Source: Sodiomyces alkalinus F11
Taxonomy: Eukaryota > Ascomycota > Sordariomycetes > Glomerellales > Plectosphaerellaceae
Assembly (NCBI RefSeq): GCF_003711515.1
Contig: NW_021167079.1
Coordinates: forward strand, 2,640,323 to 2,704,322
Length of the DNA: 64,000 nucleotides
Reading direction: 5' to 3'
Shown here: positions 1-10,606 of the stretch, in pieces
Position numbering within the stretch: position 1 is the first letter of the stretch
How the letters are laid out: every line of letters starts with the position of its first letter
Made by a program: the position numbers and the translations under genes
The notes under the pieces: generated by a model
What the model was told of the DNA's origin: nothing
The model's input: the letters and a program-made list of their open reading frames with translations, nothing else
Databases searched by the model: none

Positions 1-356
1 TGTACCTTATGTAAGCATTGATGCCTCTCCTTGTGCGCGAGATTCGGAATTAAGGTACGAGTTCGTACAGTGTAAATATCGTGTATCCACACCAGAGCTG
101 AGTCAACGGTACGGAGTACACGTGTGGGGTAAAGTCCCCACTTTATTACGATGAGTTCAACACCAGGCTGACTCCAAGTGATAATGGACTAATATAATCA
201 CTCCATAGCAAGGCTGTAATTACTACCTGCGCGTGGTGACCTCTTACGCACAACCACCATTTGTTACCATTTGTTCCTTTCTGCCCTGCTTCTCTTCAAC
301 CCCCACATCCTCTTTCCGGAAGATATGATTATTGGGACGAGAAAAAGAAGGCCAAA
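1..356. promoter_or_regulatory. Upstream region of PAN2
   Basis: Non-coding sequence before the PAN2 start codon. No other gene is supported here. The final 150 bases are pyrimidine-rich, as is common before fungal start sites, and the start codon lies in an A-rich context (gccaaaATG). No clear TATA element or operator was seen. Confidence 0.4.
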
Positions 357-3300
357 ATGGACGGAGATTGGGATCAGGTACGTGAATCATTACCAGACCC
401 TCCCTCCCCTCCTCTCCTCCTCTGAGCGCTGTAGCCGTCATGGACTGGATTGTGTCCCCTATCAAGGACGTGTCCTGCACTCTACTACCATGACAGTGGC
501 AGATTGACTATCTGGGGTGGTTTGTGCTGACCCTGTGCCTGTCATACACTCGCCTCTTAGGTCGCGCGTATTCCCTTCCCGCCTCCGGGCGTCCGCGCCA
601 TGGCCACACCCGTGACAACCCTGGCTTTTGATCCTCATCAAGAACTTCTGTGGACAGGGAATGACTATGTGAGAACGACTACCTTGCCAGTATCGCTTTC
701 GATCGCTCTCCTCTGACGACATACCAGGGCCGGGTTATGTCCTTCTACGGCGCCGAACTCCAGAGATATACCTCCTTCAAGGCCTGTACCACACATGGCG
801 ATTTGAAGCAAATCCTCGTGAACGATAAAGGTGTCATTGTGCTTGGGTCTCGCGATATCCATATGGCCTCAAGGCGAGGACCGCCTATATGGCACATACA
901 GTAAGTAGGCAGACTCCCAGTGTCGGGCTCCGCCTCCCCTGGGAGGAAACCTTTTCATGTCTGACGGTTTCAGCGTAGGCACGAGGCCATGAAGGACCTA
1001 CAATGCATGAGTTTTACGTCCAAAAGCCAAACGGAAATCCTGGTAGCAGGGTACCAGGAGAAAATGTTTGTCATTGATGTCAGCAAAGGCGAAATTACAA
1101 AGGAGGTTCCGTCTCCCCGTGTGCCCCTTCTGCTGGGAACCCCGCATCGGTGTGCATGCGAGAATCTCTATATACTGACCGGGGCTAGATATCCACCGCC
1201 CACTCATATAAAATCATGAAGAAGAGCCGATATATATGCGCCGCAACTAAGGATGGCTTGATAGACATGATCGATCCGGCCACACTCTCCATCGTCCGGA
1301 GCTGGAAAGCCCACTCGGCCCTCATCAGTGACATGGATGCACAGCATGATTTCATCGTTACCTGCGGATTCTCGCTTCGACATACCCAATCCTACGTGCC
1401 GGACCCATTTCTGAACGTTTTCGACATCAAGCGCATGACGCCAATGCCACCCATACCGTTCCCTGCTGGAGGCGCCTTTGTCAGGATGCATCCGCGCATG
1501 TCGACTACCAGCATCATCATGTCTCAGACCGGCCAGATGCACGTTGTCGACTTGATGAACCCACATACCAGCAACGTCCGGCAGGTCAACGTTGTCAGCT
1601 CCTTAGTCACCATGTTCGAAATTGCCTTCTCCGGAGAAGCCATCGCAATCGCAGATTCGGCGTCACAGATCCATCTTTGGGGATCGCCCTCCAAAATGCG
1701 CTTTGTTGATTTTGCCCAACCGTGCGAGTTTGCCACCGCGGATGTGCCCCTTCCTGCCATTGAGTGGACCTCCGAGACGTGAGTCGTTCCCAAGTATTCA
1801 CCTTCAGCACCTCACAATGGTTGGAGTAGGAGCACGCTCTTTTTACTGATTCCGGTCGCAGCCCCCTGAACTCCATCGGTATGCCTCACTATCGTGAGGT
1901 TCTGCTTTCGGCGTGGCCGGATATGGTATCCGACGTGGGAGCGCCTCCACCCACCCTTGATCCGCAGTTCCTTGCGACGCTGAAGGCAACAGACTTCGGC
2001 CTGTACGGACCTAACACCCGGGGTCTCCGGCGGAACCAGGTAGAAGATACGCGCAAGGCTGACAAGGCGACGGTTGTGGGAATTCAGGCTCCGAAGTTTC
2101 TCAGTGAAAAGGCTAGAGAATCTGCCAAGGCGGCTGGGAACACAACTGGCTTTGACGACGGTGTCGATGATGTCGCGGACACGCTAGCGAAGTTGGCCGA
2201 GGCCGATCGCAAGTCGGATTGCCCGCCCATGTACCGCAATGTAGAAATCAGGTACAGCAAATTCGGTGTCGACGATTTCGACTTCGGGTACGCGAGCCCA
2301 CCATTCATTGCACACTGGGAAAACATGAGCTCACCCTATTCTCTCTCAGATTTTATAACAAGACGCCATATTCGGGACTGGAGATTCACATCGCCAATTC
2401 TTACGCCAATTCGCTGCTCCAGGTGATGCATTTCACGCCTCTCATACGAAACCTGGCGCTCAAACATACGGCAACGTCGTGTATTTCGGAAGATTGCCTG
2501 CTTTGCGAAATGGGTTTCCTTTTCGATATGTTGAAGAAGGCCGAAGGCTCTATTTGTCAGGCGACCAATCTACTCAAGACACTTAGCCAGCAACCACAAG
2601 GTGCGATGCGACTCGTCCCCAGAGCATGTCCGTCGCGGCGCGCACCATGCTAACGTCCAGTGCAGCTGCGAACCTCGGTCTTCTTGAAGAAGACCTGAAT
2701 AGTGCTTCACTCCCTGCCATGTTACAACGACTGGCACGATTCCTCCTCGACAGAATCGTCGACAATTTCCGTCTGCAGTCAACTGGTCCGAATCTGATGC
2801 AACAGGTTTGCTGACATTCCCTTTCCAACTAGTCTTTGAGTCGAGCTGATGTGGTCTGCTCTAGGCGGTGCAAACCTCTGCTACCGAATTCATCCGATGT
2901 ATGAACTGCCGAAGCGAGTACACACGACCTGGACCGTGCAACGTGACGGAGCTGATTTATCCAGCGGCGGTGAGTGCTGCACTCTGCCAGAGGGACTGAG
3001 GCTTCGAACGTTCCTAACGCAAAACGTGTGATGCCTGGCGCAATAGAAGCCGCCGCTACGGAACCAGAAGGCGACGAGAGTGACTTTCTCGCAAGTTTTG
3101 AAGCTGAGTGTCGAACGCGAGTTGCCGTCCAAAGGCTGGTGCCCACAATGCCAACGCTACCAGCCCAACGCGTCCAGGAAAACCATAACGACCGCGCCCG
3201 CAGTTTTTATGATCAACACAGCCATCAAGACACCTGAACACCGGGGACTCTGGGCTGCCCCGGGTTTTCTCCCTGAGGAAATTGGCGTCATAGTGGACCA

Positions 3301-4641
3301 TGGCCAATTCTTCTGCTATGAAGGGGAAGACCTGGACCTCCACCTCCAGAGAGGCATTCATAACGTCACCGTATACTCCCTGGTAGGAATGGCTTTGGAT
3401 ATTGAGTCTACTTCGGGACAAAAGTCGCATTTGGTTGGCATGGTGAACGGTATGATGGATCGCAAACGTTACGTCTCTTTCTCTGAAAACCAAGGCTGAC
3501 GGATCACGCAGTGGCACATTCGCAACCAGAGCCTCCCAAGTCGAGCCAGTGGCATCTTTTTAACGACTTCTTGGTCCGGCCGGTCAGCATGAACGAGGCG
3601 CTTTCCTTCGACGAGAACTGGAAGATGCCGACCGTCATTAGCTATCAGATCAGGGAGGCGAACAACAAGATGGACACATCCTGGAAGGAAAATATTGATA
3701 CATCTCTGCTGTACAGGGATTCGGGGTGCGCCTTTTTCTTCTTTTCTTCTTCTTTTCTTTCTTCCCTTTGTGGCCTTCCTGGATTCGATTTTCATAGCTA
3801 ACAGCTCATCAGCATCACACCGATACACAAGACGTATCGGACCTTAGATCATACCTCGGAGACACCTGGTCCGAGCACCATTGTCGCGCTCGATACCGAA
3901 TTTGTGGCGATCCGACAACCGGAAATCGAGATGAATTCGGAAGGCGAAAGGGAGACTATCCGCCCCAAAGTGTACGCCCTGGCCAGAGTGTCCCTAGTTC
4001 GTGGCAGCGGCGAAAATGAGGGAGAGCCCTTTGTCGACGACTACATCTCGATTCGAGAACCTATTGTCGACTACCTGACGGCGTTTTCAGGCATCACAGC
4101 AGAGGATCTCAACCCCCGCTTGTCTAAGCATCATCTGGTACCCCTTAAGGTTGCGTACAAGAAGATCTGGATACTCGTCAACCTGGGCTGCAAGTTTCTA
4201 GGGCATGGCCTGAAACAAGACTTCCGCGTTATGAACATTCATATCCCGAGATCCCAAGTCATCGACACCATCCAGCTGTATTATCTGCATACGCGCCTGC
4301 GGAAGTTGTCTTTGGCGTTTCTTGCATGGGTCGTTTTGCGGGAGAACATCCAAAAGGAAACGCACGACTCGATTGAAGACTCGAGGACGGCTTTGAGACT
4401 GTACCGGAAATACCAGGGGTTTCTTGGGGCCGGAGTCTGGGAGCAGACGTTGCACGACATATACAACACTGGAAAGGACGTCGGCTTTAGGCCGCCCAAA
4501 CGAGACGGTGAAGATATTCGGAGGACAGAGACTCCGCCGTTGCCCATAGAAGGTGGTCCTGGGCCAACGACGCCTGCAAGACGGCCGCCCGTTTCCGGCG
4601 GAGCGTTCTTGACGCCAGGGAGGGGCTCGCCTTTCAGTTGA
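357..4641 (+). CDS. PAN2: PAN2, catalytic subunit of the PAN2-PAN3 poly(A) nuclease
   Basis: Poly(A)-specific exoribonuclease that, with PAN3, trims PABP-bound mRNA tails in the cytoplasm. Twelve exons can be joined: 357-377, 561-668, 728-900, 979-1120, 1189-1778, 1862-2287, 2350-2600, 2666-2805, 2865-2969, 3047-3449, 3512-3725 and 3813-4641. They give about 1133 residues, the usual length. An N-terminal WD40 region (roughly 1-330) is followed by a linker, a catalytically dead ubiquitin-hydrolase-like domain (roughly 480-850) with CxxC pairs, and a DEDD exonuclease domain. The nuclease motifs are ALDTEF (Asp885 and Glu887), KQDFRV and [11 protein letters not shown]. Exon 1 codes only seven residues (MDGDWDQ), typical of Neurospora-like orthologues, and fixes the start. 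The donor of exon 4 (near 1120) is the least certain junction. The C-terminal tail is Pro/Gly-rich. Confidence 0.95.
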
Positions 4642-6331
4642 AGATAGCGCGTCCGTAATTGCGGCCATAACAATAAGATTAGGGCATGAACTAAAGGACT
4701 CGGTCCCTTGATCTGTGTTCGTAAATATATACAATCTTATGGTGACATGTCGACGCGTTCGGCTAGCTCAATGATGAATGCTTGATGCCAATGGTATTGC
4801 ACGGCGACAGGTCGCATCTGCGCGAACGGTGTTGGACTTGGTCTCTTGGATTCCAGGGAACAATGACAACTCGTGCGTCACGAAATGTATATAAATACAT
4901 TAAGTGAGCATCGCACAGTGGAATAAGCATTGTATTTCTTTGAACACGCATCTGGCGTTACGAGTTTTGAAGTGGGGAGCTCATCTTCGTACAGACAACT
5001 CGTGCCCCACTTGGATATCAAGCACGTGCCATGATCGTCCGGAGAAGATCTGGGCTCTAACCATTTTTGGGATGACAGGTCCAAAGTAACGTGGGGTGTA
5101 ATTATCTAAGGTAGGTACCTACGCACCTTCACCGAAGCGTTCTGCATAGTCGCATCGCGCAGAGTGTTTCGGTCCTTTTGGCCACCGACTGTACACGTGT
5201 AACTCGGGTTGAAACCATTTGACCTAGGCAGTACGTGTAAAGACGGCATGGTTAAGGCGTGGTTAATATGTATCTTGTGGTTGGAGGGCGGCAAGGGGCA
5301 ATTTAGTTCCGACCGTACAACGCCGCGAGTACAGGCCCCTGGTTTAGACGCAGCGTTAAGCTTCGCAGTGTTCTGCGACTATCGTGAGCCGCGTTACGGC
5401 GTTGTGTCTGGCGAGCTTGAGGAGATCAGAGGTTTTAAGTTGGAGAATACGAAACAGTGTTCTACCTTGCGTTAGATGCTCCTATTTCTTCTGCGGGAAG
5501 CTGTTGTCCTTGTTTGTTCGGAGTATCGACCGCCCAAGACCATCTATCCGTGTTCTTCTGCTCCCGACTTTTGAACCTAACATGTCGATGTCGCTCTTCG
5601 TCCATTTTGGGAGTCTTGGTGCTGACATAAGCGAGCTCGGTAAGAGGATAGTCTCACAGACGCCGAGTAGTGTTATGTATCTTACAGCACTGAGATGGAC
5701 CGTTGGTACTCCGTCCGTACATGGTCTGTTCGTAATCACGGAGTACGAAGTATTAAAGGGGATGAATGCTGGGAGATGACGTATTTAGGCCCCCCTTCTT
5801 GAAGCAATGACGACCCTCCCACAACACTACGAGATACATACCTCGTGCACGAAGGTAAGGTCATGGACCCATCTACCCCGCATTCTCGGAACACTACGCA
5901 CCTTATATTGCTTATTATTGGTTGTACGGAGTATGCATGAAGTACCTAGGTACTTTGATGTATCATGCCCAAAGACCTACCTACACGTACCGTAGGGTGA
6001 TGGTCGGTCATCGGCTCAAATGGGTAAGGTAGTACCTGGGCGGGTCTCCTAGGGCTTGGGGTAATTACCGGAAGATAATTTACGGAGTCTATGAGTCTAT
6101 TTCGACTGATGATTTATTGTCAATGGACCGTGTACGAGGACCAACGGAGAGGGCAAATTCACTATTACCATAACTTTGAAGGGCCCATTTGACCGTGTCG
6201 GGACTTTCGGGGAACGGGTATAGTGCCGGGGATACCAGCAGAGGGACCTCGGTCGAGTTTTAATTAATTAGTGGGTACCTCACCGATCGCTGTCAGCCAC
6301 TTCTTTTTCAAGGGTGTTATCAAGGATGAAG

Positions 6332-6370
6332 GTCCACTGGCGACGTCCACTGGCGACGTCCACTGACACC
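6332..6370. repeat. Three tandem 13-bp units
   Basis: Units start at 6332, 6345 and 6358. The first two are identical (gtccactggcgac) and the third diverges at its end (gtccactgacacc). The repeat lies in an intergenic region. Confidence 0.85.
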
Positions 6371-6444
6371 ACCTCGTGGTCGTCTTCCCCAAGTCCGAAC
6401 CCGCACACCCTACGAAGTACATGGCTACGAAAAGTTCATCAATG

Positions 6445-6472
6445 TACCTACCTGTACTTAGACAGGTAGGTA
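6445..6472. repeat. Perfect 11-bp inverted repeat
   Basis: Arms tacctacctgt (6445-6455) and acaggtaggta (6462-6472) flank a 6-base loop. The stem can extend by two G-T pairs. The arms are made of the AGGTA words that recur between genes in this window. Confidence 0.8.
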
Positions 6473-8294
6473 TGCACGCAGTTTGATAGTAGCCGATTCG
6501 TACTTTGTAGGTTGCTGGACGAAGGGAAGAGGCCCTGGAATGCTATTGGGTTTTGCCGACAAACGCCCATACAATGACTTACGACGGCATGAGGCATGAG
6601 GCATTCCCTACAAGTGGTTGCTTCGTCCTCGTCGCTGGTAAGGTTGCTTACCACCCAACAACTACGCGCCGATTGTATGTACATTTCTGGTAGTACGTTT
6701 TCAGCCTGTTTCCCTTGGAGCACTGAGACGGCGATCCGTGTCTGTCACGGGCACAACTTTGATACTCTGACCAACCCCGCACCCGAAGAGTGGCTATTCG
6801 TACTCAGCAAGCTGCCTCGGGATGGGTGTGGCAATCAGGATAGTATGGCGACTCTTTTCATCTACACTGTACTGACTTGGGGTACAATTCCCATTCTCAA
6901 TCTGCTTCTCAACGTCAATCACTGTCCTCTACTCAGCAAATATACAAGGACGATTGTCGTATTCTCGTCAATTACCTTCCAGGTTCCATGGGTATACTAT
7001 AGGTAAGGTACCTAGGTAGGCTGTGACATAAGCCCTGAGAAGTCAAGAATGGAGATAGTTGGCACTAAGGTAAGGGATGGCGCCATGTACGGGGTACACA
7101 AAACAACATCCCTCTTCCTCCTCTACGGCTCTACCTTACTCAAGCCTCTTCCCACCCCCTCCTCATTTACGACGTTCCTCTTGTCGGCTACTACCTTGTA
7201 CATACCTATAACCGACCCTCATCCTCGTAAAGGAAAAAAGGGAGAGCAAGCCATTTAATTTACACCTAGCGCCCTCCTCGGCCCCCTCACTTATAACTCC
7301 CCTTACGCATCATCATCATCACCTCCGCTTCCCCTCTGGCCACCCTTTCTCATCCGACCAAGCTTCCTCATCTACTAGTTGTGATCCATTTACTATTTAT
7401 TTCATTGGATACCTGAGACCTTCACTGACTCGACTTGGAATCCATCACCGTCTTGCTTCGCGACTACACTACCCACCTAGTTCGGAATCCTGCAGTCGAC
7501 AGACAGGGCAACCATCCGCCCGTTCCTGATTCTGGCCATCTAATCTGACATCGCCACCGGGTCGCGTCTGTCGGTCCGGCAGACTAAACACGGGAGGGGC
7601 CTGAACATCAGCCGGCTTCTGTCTCCTCACTTACCACCACTTTGCTGGACTATCTGCAAATCTCCTTGCTCTTACAGAGTATCGATTGGACTGGCCATAA
7701 CCCCCCCGCCTTCTTTGGGTAGTTGGGTACTTAACCAGCGACCTTTTGAAAGACCTAAACGTCACGATCGATCTAAACCTTGGTAAGGTTTTTTTCTTTT
7801 TTTTTTTCGTTTTCTTAATGTCTCGGTTTCGGTGTCAGGCACCTAGCAGGTTTCCTATCCTTTCCGGTACCCTGCCGGTTACGGACGGGGCGGGCCCAAT
7901 CTCCAATCCCCAATCTCCAGTCTTCGGCTCACTATCTCCACTCGGACGACAGGGCCAGTTACTGGACGGCTGGGCATCCGACATATTTGATCTTTGCCCC
8001 CCAGCCGGTTGTTGGATCCGCAGGAGATTTGTCCGCGGTCGTCTTTCCAAGGACCCCTCCTCCACGACCCATGGCATGGCCGGCCGGCTATCTAGACCTG
8101 GGTCGCTTTGAAAAAGGCTTTGCCAGCTTGGCTCGGGGCCTGTCTTCGTCTCTCTTTGTCCTTTTTATCTATCCTCGCATATCTGACTTATTACATCGAC
8201 CCCCGTGAGCCTGGAGCCATGCTCATGCTGACTTTGTTTCCTTACCATTCAGATCCCCACTGAGAAGACTTCAACAAGCACCCGGCACTTAGAC

Positions 8295-9425
8295 ATGAGC
8301 CCGCCTAGCTTCCCTTCCGCCGAAGCATCTCCCGGTTCGTCTCCGGCAGTCATGGGCCCCACCAAGAGCGACAAGCCGGCTGTCGCCAACGACTTCCTCC
8401 ACACCCCGCTGGTTCGGGCCGCCCTCCCCTTTGTCAATGGGGGCCTCAGCGGCATGGTCGCCACCACCGTCATTCAGCCCGTAGACATGGTTAAGGTCCG
8501 CATCCAGCTGGCCGGCGAGGGTGCAGCCGGCGGGCCCAAACCCACTCCCCTCTCCGTCGCCCGCCAGATTGTCGCCTCCGGAAAGCTCCTCGACCTCTAT
8601 ACTGGGCTCTCCGCGGGGCTGCTGCGCCAGGCCGTCTACACCACTGCGCGCCTCGGGTTCTTTGACACCTTTATGGGCAGACTCACGACTCGCGCGAAGG
8701 AGCAGGGTCGCAATGTTGGCTTCTCCGAGCGTGCCACGGCTGGCTTGGCGGCGGGAGGTCTGGCTGCCATGATCGGAAACCCGGCCGACCTGGCGCTCAT
8801 CCGCATGCAGTCCGACGGGCTCAAGCCGCTGGCCGAGCGGAAGAACTACAAGTCGGTCATCGACGCCCTGAGCGGCATCGCGCGTTCTGAGGGCGTGGCA
8901 GCCCTCTGGGCCGGCGCGGCACCGACCGTGGTTCGTGCCATGGCGCTCAACTTTGGCCAGCTGGCCTTCTTCTCCGAGGCCAAGTCGCAACTGAAGCAGC
9001 ACACGGCCCTCAGCGTCCACGCGCAGACCCTTACCGCATCGGCCGTCGCCGGCTTCTTCGCTAGCTTCTTCAGCTTGCCGTTTGACTTTGTCAAGACGCG
9101 CTTGCAAAGGCAGTCGAGGGGGCCCGACGGCCGCCTCCCCTACAATGGCATGGTGCACTGCTTCGCCAGAGTAGCCAAGCAAGAAGGTCTCACCCGGTTC
9201 TACCGCGGCTTTGGGACATACTACGTGCGGATTGCACCCCATGCGTACGTTTCTACCTACCCCCCGTCTCCCTTCGCACGCATCCGTTCTGCATTATTTT
9301 TGTCCCGGGCATCGCATCGCATCGCACCTGACACTCTCGGTATATGTGTGTGCTGACTTTTTGTCTTTCTATTTAGCATGGTAACCCTCATTGTGGCCGA
9401 TTACCTCGGCTTCCTAACCAGATGA
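8295..9425 (+). CDS. Mitochondrial 2-oxoglutarate/malate-type carrier (SLC25 family)
   Basis: Inner-membrane carrier, probably exchanging 2-oxoglutarate for malate or another dicarboxylate. Exons 8295-9244 and 9377-9425 give 332 residues. Three Solcar repeats are visible. Their signature motifs are QPVDMVKVRIQ, NPADLALIRMQ and LPFDFVKTRLQ. The second repeat lacks the usual Lys, having ALIR instead, as in animal oxoglutarate carriers (established for that family), which favours this subtype over a generic carrier. The last intron splits the codon for an Ala, and the final exon codes only about 16 residues. An internal Met at residue 20 could be an alternative start. A 317-codon antisense frame over this gene is a shadow of its GC-rich third positions. 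Confidence 0.88.
9309..9325. repeat. GCATC pentanucleotide microsatellite
   Basis: Three copies of GCATC/ATCGC inside the only intron of the carrier coding region. The reverse complement of the same unit recurs at 13159-13183. Confidence 0.7.
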
Positions 9426-10606
9426 GATTCCGTCTTGATTCCATCATTTCAGGATCGGGGGATTAGAGCACAAAATATGCGAAACTATGACTGGCGTAAT
9501 ATGGGTGGGGGTGGACGTCGAATTATCATAGTTGAGTAGATATGGGTTGACCGTTGAACTCGGGCCCAGTCTACTGCGGGACTACCAGGCTGGACTGGCG
9601 CTCTGCGCTCTTGGAATAGCAACCGCTCGGATCGAATTTGGGACATAGTCCATATTATAACCATGGCAAATGGGACGAACAGGGGGAGTTAATGGGCTCT
9701 AGGGGGGAGGGGAAGGATTGAGGATGGATGGGTAGGCCAGGAAAGCCTCGAGATGGCGAATAGTACGTAGTAAAGACAGTTCAGTGTCTCTTTAGCCGCG
9801 GATAGCTTCAAGATTTGGTTGGATTCGTTCTTCGAGAAGATGGTCGTCTATGATCAGTTCGACAGCGGGAAGCTGTTTATCCGTACTATGTTCGAAGCAC
9901 TGTTACTGGGAAGCATGGCTCGGCAGAAAGGTTCCCTGCCTGTGTAAGACCCAGGTAGCCGGATATACCCGCACTACCCGCGGTAACACGTCCCACGACA
10001 GTCGCCAGCCCAGCGGTAATTATACCAGCAGACTGGGGCAATCCATTCACGGCACCGGCCAGGAAAAGACAGGCGAATCGAACGACAAAGTCTATCCGTA
10101 TTGGTTGTTTTGCTTCTGCTCTTAACTTGCATCTGTCCTGCTCCACTGCCTATTTTACATCATGCTTCTCTGCCACCGCATCATTAAGGTCCCATCGCAA
10201 GCAAGGCTTGGCTGACGCCCAACTCCGTGCCCAACCAAGCTGGGGAAAACAAAGGGAAAAAAAGGAAAGAAGGGGATACACTTGGAAAGAGGATTAAAAA
10301 TGAAGAAAAGGGGGTAGGGATGTAGGAGACAGGGACCAAAAAAGGGATGAGGGAGAAAGGGGAGATAAACCATTAAACCAGCTTGATCCAGGGGGAATGA
10401 CTCGGCCAGTGTCCTCTCTGGCGTGAGAGCGAACGGATGCGGGGGCCATTACATGCCGGTGATCACGTTGCGATTTCCCGCATTCCATCGTCTTCTGAAC
10501 GGCTTTTGTTCGCCAGCAACGTCGCGGCGTCGTCCACGTCGTCCGCCTCATCCACCAGATCCCAGTCAGGTTCGAGCTCGGACGGAATGTCGGAGCCGCC
10601 GGAGTC
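9426..10606. other. Intergenic region between convergent genes
   Basis: Lies between the 3' ends of the carrier (+) and the TCO89-like gene (-). Purine-rich near 10250-10370. No gene or RNA was supported, and the short frames present have no recognisable content. Confidence 0.5.

Larger units (their letters stand above)
4642..8294. other. 3.6 kb intergenic region
   Basis: No convincing gene. Open frames here lack codon bias and recognisable motifs. It holds AGGTACCT-type short palindromes (near 5108-5123 and 7001-7020), an 11-bp stem hairpin (6445-6472) and a 13-bp triple repeat (6332-6370). From about 7100 on it becomes CT-rich, like a promoter. A likely 5'UTR intron of the next gene runs from a GTAAGG donor at 7783 to an acceptor at 8251-8252; this is inference from splice signals only. 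Confidence 0.5.

Noticed and set aside
6596..7006. 136-codon plus-strand frame in the 3.6 kb spacer
   Set aside because: No codon bias, no homology recognised, and AGGTACCT words run through its end.
8289..9242. 317-codon minus-strand frame
   Set aside because: Exactly antisense to the mitochondrial carrier, which has clear family motifs. Long antisense frames arise from GC-rich third positions.
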